6,016 nucleotides of DNA from Patulibacter sp. (GTDB lineage: Bacteria > Actinomycetota > Thermoleophilia > Solirubrobacterales > Solirubrobacteraceae): NCBI GenBank assembly GCA_023268575.1, contig JALRCL010000196.1:1-6016 (forward strand), given 5' to 3'. Both the position numbers and the translations under genes were made by a program. A model generated the notes under the pieces. It was not told the origin of the DNA. It ran no database searches and worked only from the letters and a program-made list of their open reading frames with translations. Every line of letters starts with the position of its first letter. Position 1 is the first letter of the stretch. Below, one piece after another: positions 4,975 through 6,016 of this stretch.

Positions 4975-6016
4975 GTGGCGACCGCCGGCCCGGCGGGCCG
5001 CCCTCGGGCGGCGGCCGACCACGCCCAGGCGGCGGACGCCCCGGCGGAGGGCGCCCCGCGGGGTCGCGCGACGGCCGACCCGGCGGCCGGCCCCCCGGTG
5101 CGCGGGGCGACCGTCCCCCGGGGCGGCCGGGCGATGGTCCGGACGGCCCGCGCAGCGACCGTCCTTCGGGTCCGCGGGGCGACCGTCCTTCGGGTCCGCG
5201 CGGCGACCGTCCTTCGGGTCCGCGGAGCGACCGTCCCTCGGGCTCGCGCGGCGATCGCCCCGGTGGCTCGCGTGGCGACCGTCCCTCGGGCCCGCCGCGC
5301 CGGCCCGCTGCGGCGGACGACCGCGCCGGCGTCGCCCGGCGGGCCGCGCACCAGGTCGTGCTCCGCGTCCTGCGCGACGGCGCGTTCGCCGACCGCGCCC
5401 TCCACGGCGCCGCCGAGGGCCTGCCGCCGCGGGAGCGCGCGCAGGCCAAGCGCCTGGCCTTCGGCGCGATCCAGCGGCGCCTGACCCTCGACCACGTGCT
5501 CGGTCGCCACGTCGACCGGCAGCTCGACCTCGAGGTCCGCGCCGCGCTGCACATCGGGCTCTACGAGCTGCTCTTCAGCGACGGGACCCCGTCGCGGGCT
5601 GCGGTGGCCGCGGCGGTCGAGCTGGCGAAGCCGAACCAGGGCTTCCGGCTCGTCAACGCGGTCCTGCGACGGGTGATCGACGAGGACGCCACGACCGAGG
5701 GGCGGCCGCGCCTGCCCGCCGACGACACGCCCGAGGGCGCCGCGATCCGCCACAGCCACCCGCTGTGGCTCGTGCGCCGCTGGTGGGACTGGCTCGGTCC
5801 GAACCAGACGCGGGCCCTGCTGGCGGCGGGCAACCGGCCGGTCGAGCTCGTCCTGCGCGTCAACGCGCTGAAGGCACCGCTCGACGATCCCGAGATCCCC
5901 GGCGAGCCGTTCGACGAGGAGCTGCCCGAGGCCCGTCGGATCACGGGCGGCCACGACGTCCTCGGCCCTCCCGGGTGGCGCGAGGGGCGGTTCGTGGCGA
6001 TGTCCCGCGGCTCGAT
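4971..6016 (+). CDS. rsmB: 16S rRNA m5C967 methyltransferase RsmB, 5' part, with long disordered N-terminus
   Basis: RsmB (Sun/Fmu) uses S-adenosylmethionine to methylate C967 of 16S rRNA. The frame is open to the window end (348 codons), so the SAM-binding motifs and catalytic cysteines lie outside. Residues 1 to about 117 are Gly/Arg/Pro/Asp-rich and predicted disordered, with eight 8-residue units at 43-106. A NusB-like RNA-binding domain covers about 119-240 (VARRAAHQVVLRVLRDGAFADRAL; AKPNQGFRLVNAVLRRV near 219-235). The methyltransferase region begins at HPLWLVRRWWDWLG (263-276), followed by VLRVNAL, and the window ends at MSRGS, just before the expected SAM-binding motif. ATG 4971 overlaps the fmt stop (ATGA). 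It is the only ATG, GTG or TTG in frame between there and the conserved domain, so the tail must be translated unless initiation lies even further upstream. Typical RsmB proteins are about 430-450 residues without such a tail. Confidence 0.93.
   Translation, partial: MSGDRRPGGPPSGGGRPRPGGGRPGGGRPAGSRDGRPGGRPPGARGDRPPGRPGDGPDGPRSDRPSGPRGDRPSGPRGDRPSGPRSDRPSGSRGDRPGGSRGDRPSGPPRRPAAADDRAGVARRAAHQVVLRVLRDGAFADRALHGAAEGLPPRERAQAKRLAFGAIQRRLTLDHVLGRHVDRQLDLEVRAALHIGLYELLFSDGTPSRAAVAAAVELAKPNQGFRLVNAVLRRVIDEDATTEGRPRLPADDTPEGAAIRHSHPLWLVRRWWDWLGPNQTRALLAAGNRPVELVLRVNALKAPLDDPEIPGEPFDEELPEARRITGGHDVLGPPGWREGRFVAMSRGS
5097..5288 (+). repeat. Eight tandem 24-bp units encoding G-P-R-G-D-R-P-S-type octapeptides in rsmB
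   Basis: The phase is exactly 24 bp from 5097 to 5288. In order the units read GARGDRPP, GRPGDGPD, GPRSDRPS, GPRGDRPS, GPRGDRPS, GPRSDRPS, GSRGDRPG and GSRGDRPS. Units three to six (5145-5240) are nearly identical in DNA, sharing CGACCGTCC(T/C)TCG, which points to recent expansion by slippage or unequal recombination. The first two units are more diverged, and Gly/Arg/Pro-rich sequence without clear periodicity precedes them. The peptide resembles RGG-like RNA-binding low-complexity tails. Confidence 0.9.

Noticed and set aside
5097..5288. RGD triplets in the RsmB tail as cell-adhesion motifs
   Set aside because: RsmB is a cytoplasmic rRNA enzyme with no signal peptide. The triplets follow from the repeated G-P-R-G-D-R-P-S unit and its codons.
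5097..5288. Repeat array as a CRISPR array
   Set aside because: The units are contiguous 24-bp copies without unique spacers and lie in frame inside rsmB.

Overview
The window is very GC-rich bacterial chromosomal DNA (well above 70% GC by eye, with nearly every third codon position G or C). It carries a conserved housekeeping cluster on the + strand, priA - def - fmt - rsmB, preceded by a divergent (minus-strand) gene for a small membrane protein with a bacterial PH domain. The order priA-def-fmt-rsmB is well known from Firmicutes and Actinobacteria. The composition, the extended deformylase N-terminus and a PriA with intact helicase motifs fit a deep-branching actinobacterial lineage such as class Thermoleophilia (Solirubrobacterales-like) best. 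That placement is an inference, made without any database search.

Layout: 1-168 has no gene I can defend; it holds an imperfect direct repeat of about 42 bp and a GC hairpin that could terminate the minus-strand gene. 169-705 (minus) is the PH-domain membrane protein. 706-938 is the divergent intergenic region, with a possible -10 box close to the PH gene and a perfect 8-bp inverted repeat 48 bp before priA. 939-3077 is priA, followed by a strong hairpin. 3078-3550 is an unusually long gap for this cluster. Its first part is extremely GC-rich and its middle (about 3320-3450) is visibly less so. The gap holds a 7-bp-stem hairpin, a 10-bp palindrome, two different 11-bp tandem duplications and a -10-like box placed for leaderless transcription of def. 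3551-4120 is def, 4117-4974 is fmt, and 4971 to the window end is the 5' part of rsmB. Both downstream junctions are ATGA stop/start overlaps, so def-fmt-rsmB looks like one translationally coupled unit.

Functionally, Fmt formylates initiator Met-tRNA and Def removes the formyl group from finished chains. RsmB methylates 16S rRNA C967, and PriA restarts stalled replication forks. The main oddity is RsmB: it begins with about 115 residues of Gly/Arg/Asp/Pro-rich disordered sequence containing eight consecutive 24-bp units, and 4971 is the only usable start codon before the conserved domain. I found no mobile element, CRISPR array, tRNA or rRNA, and nothing that looks like a new defence or metabolic system. 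The most useful leads are the RsmB tail and the priA-def intergenic region.
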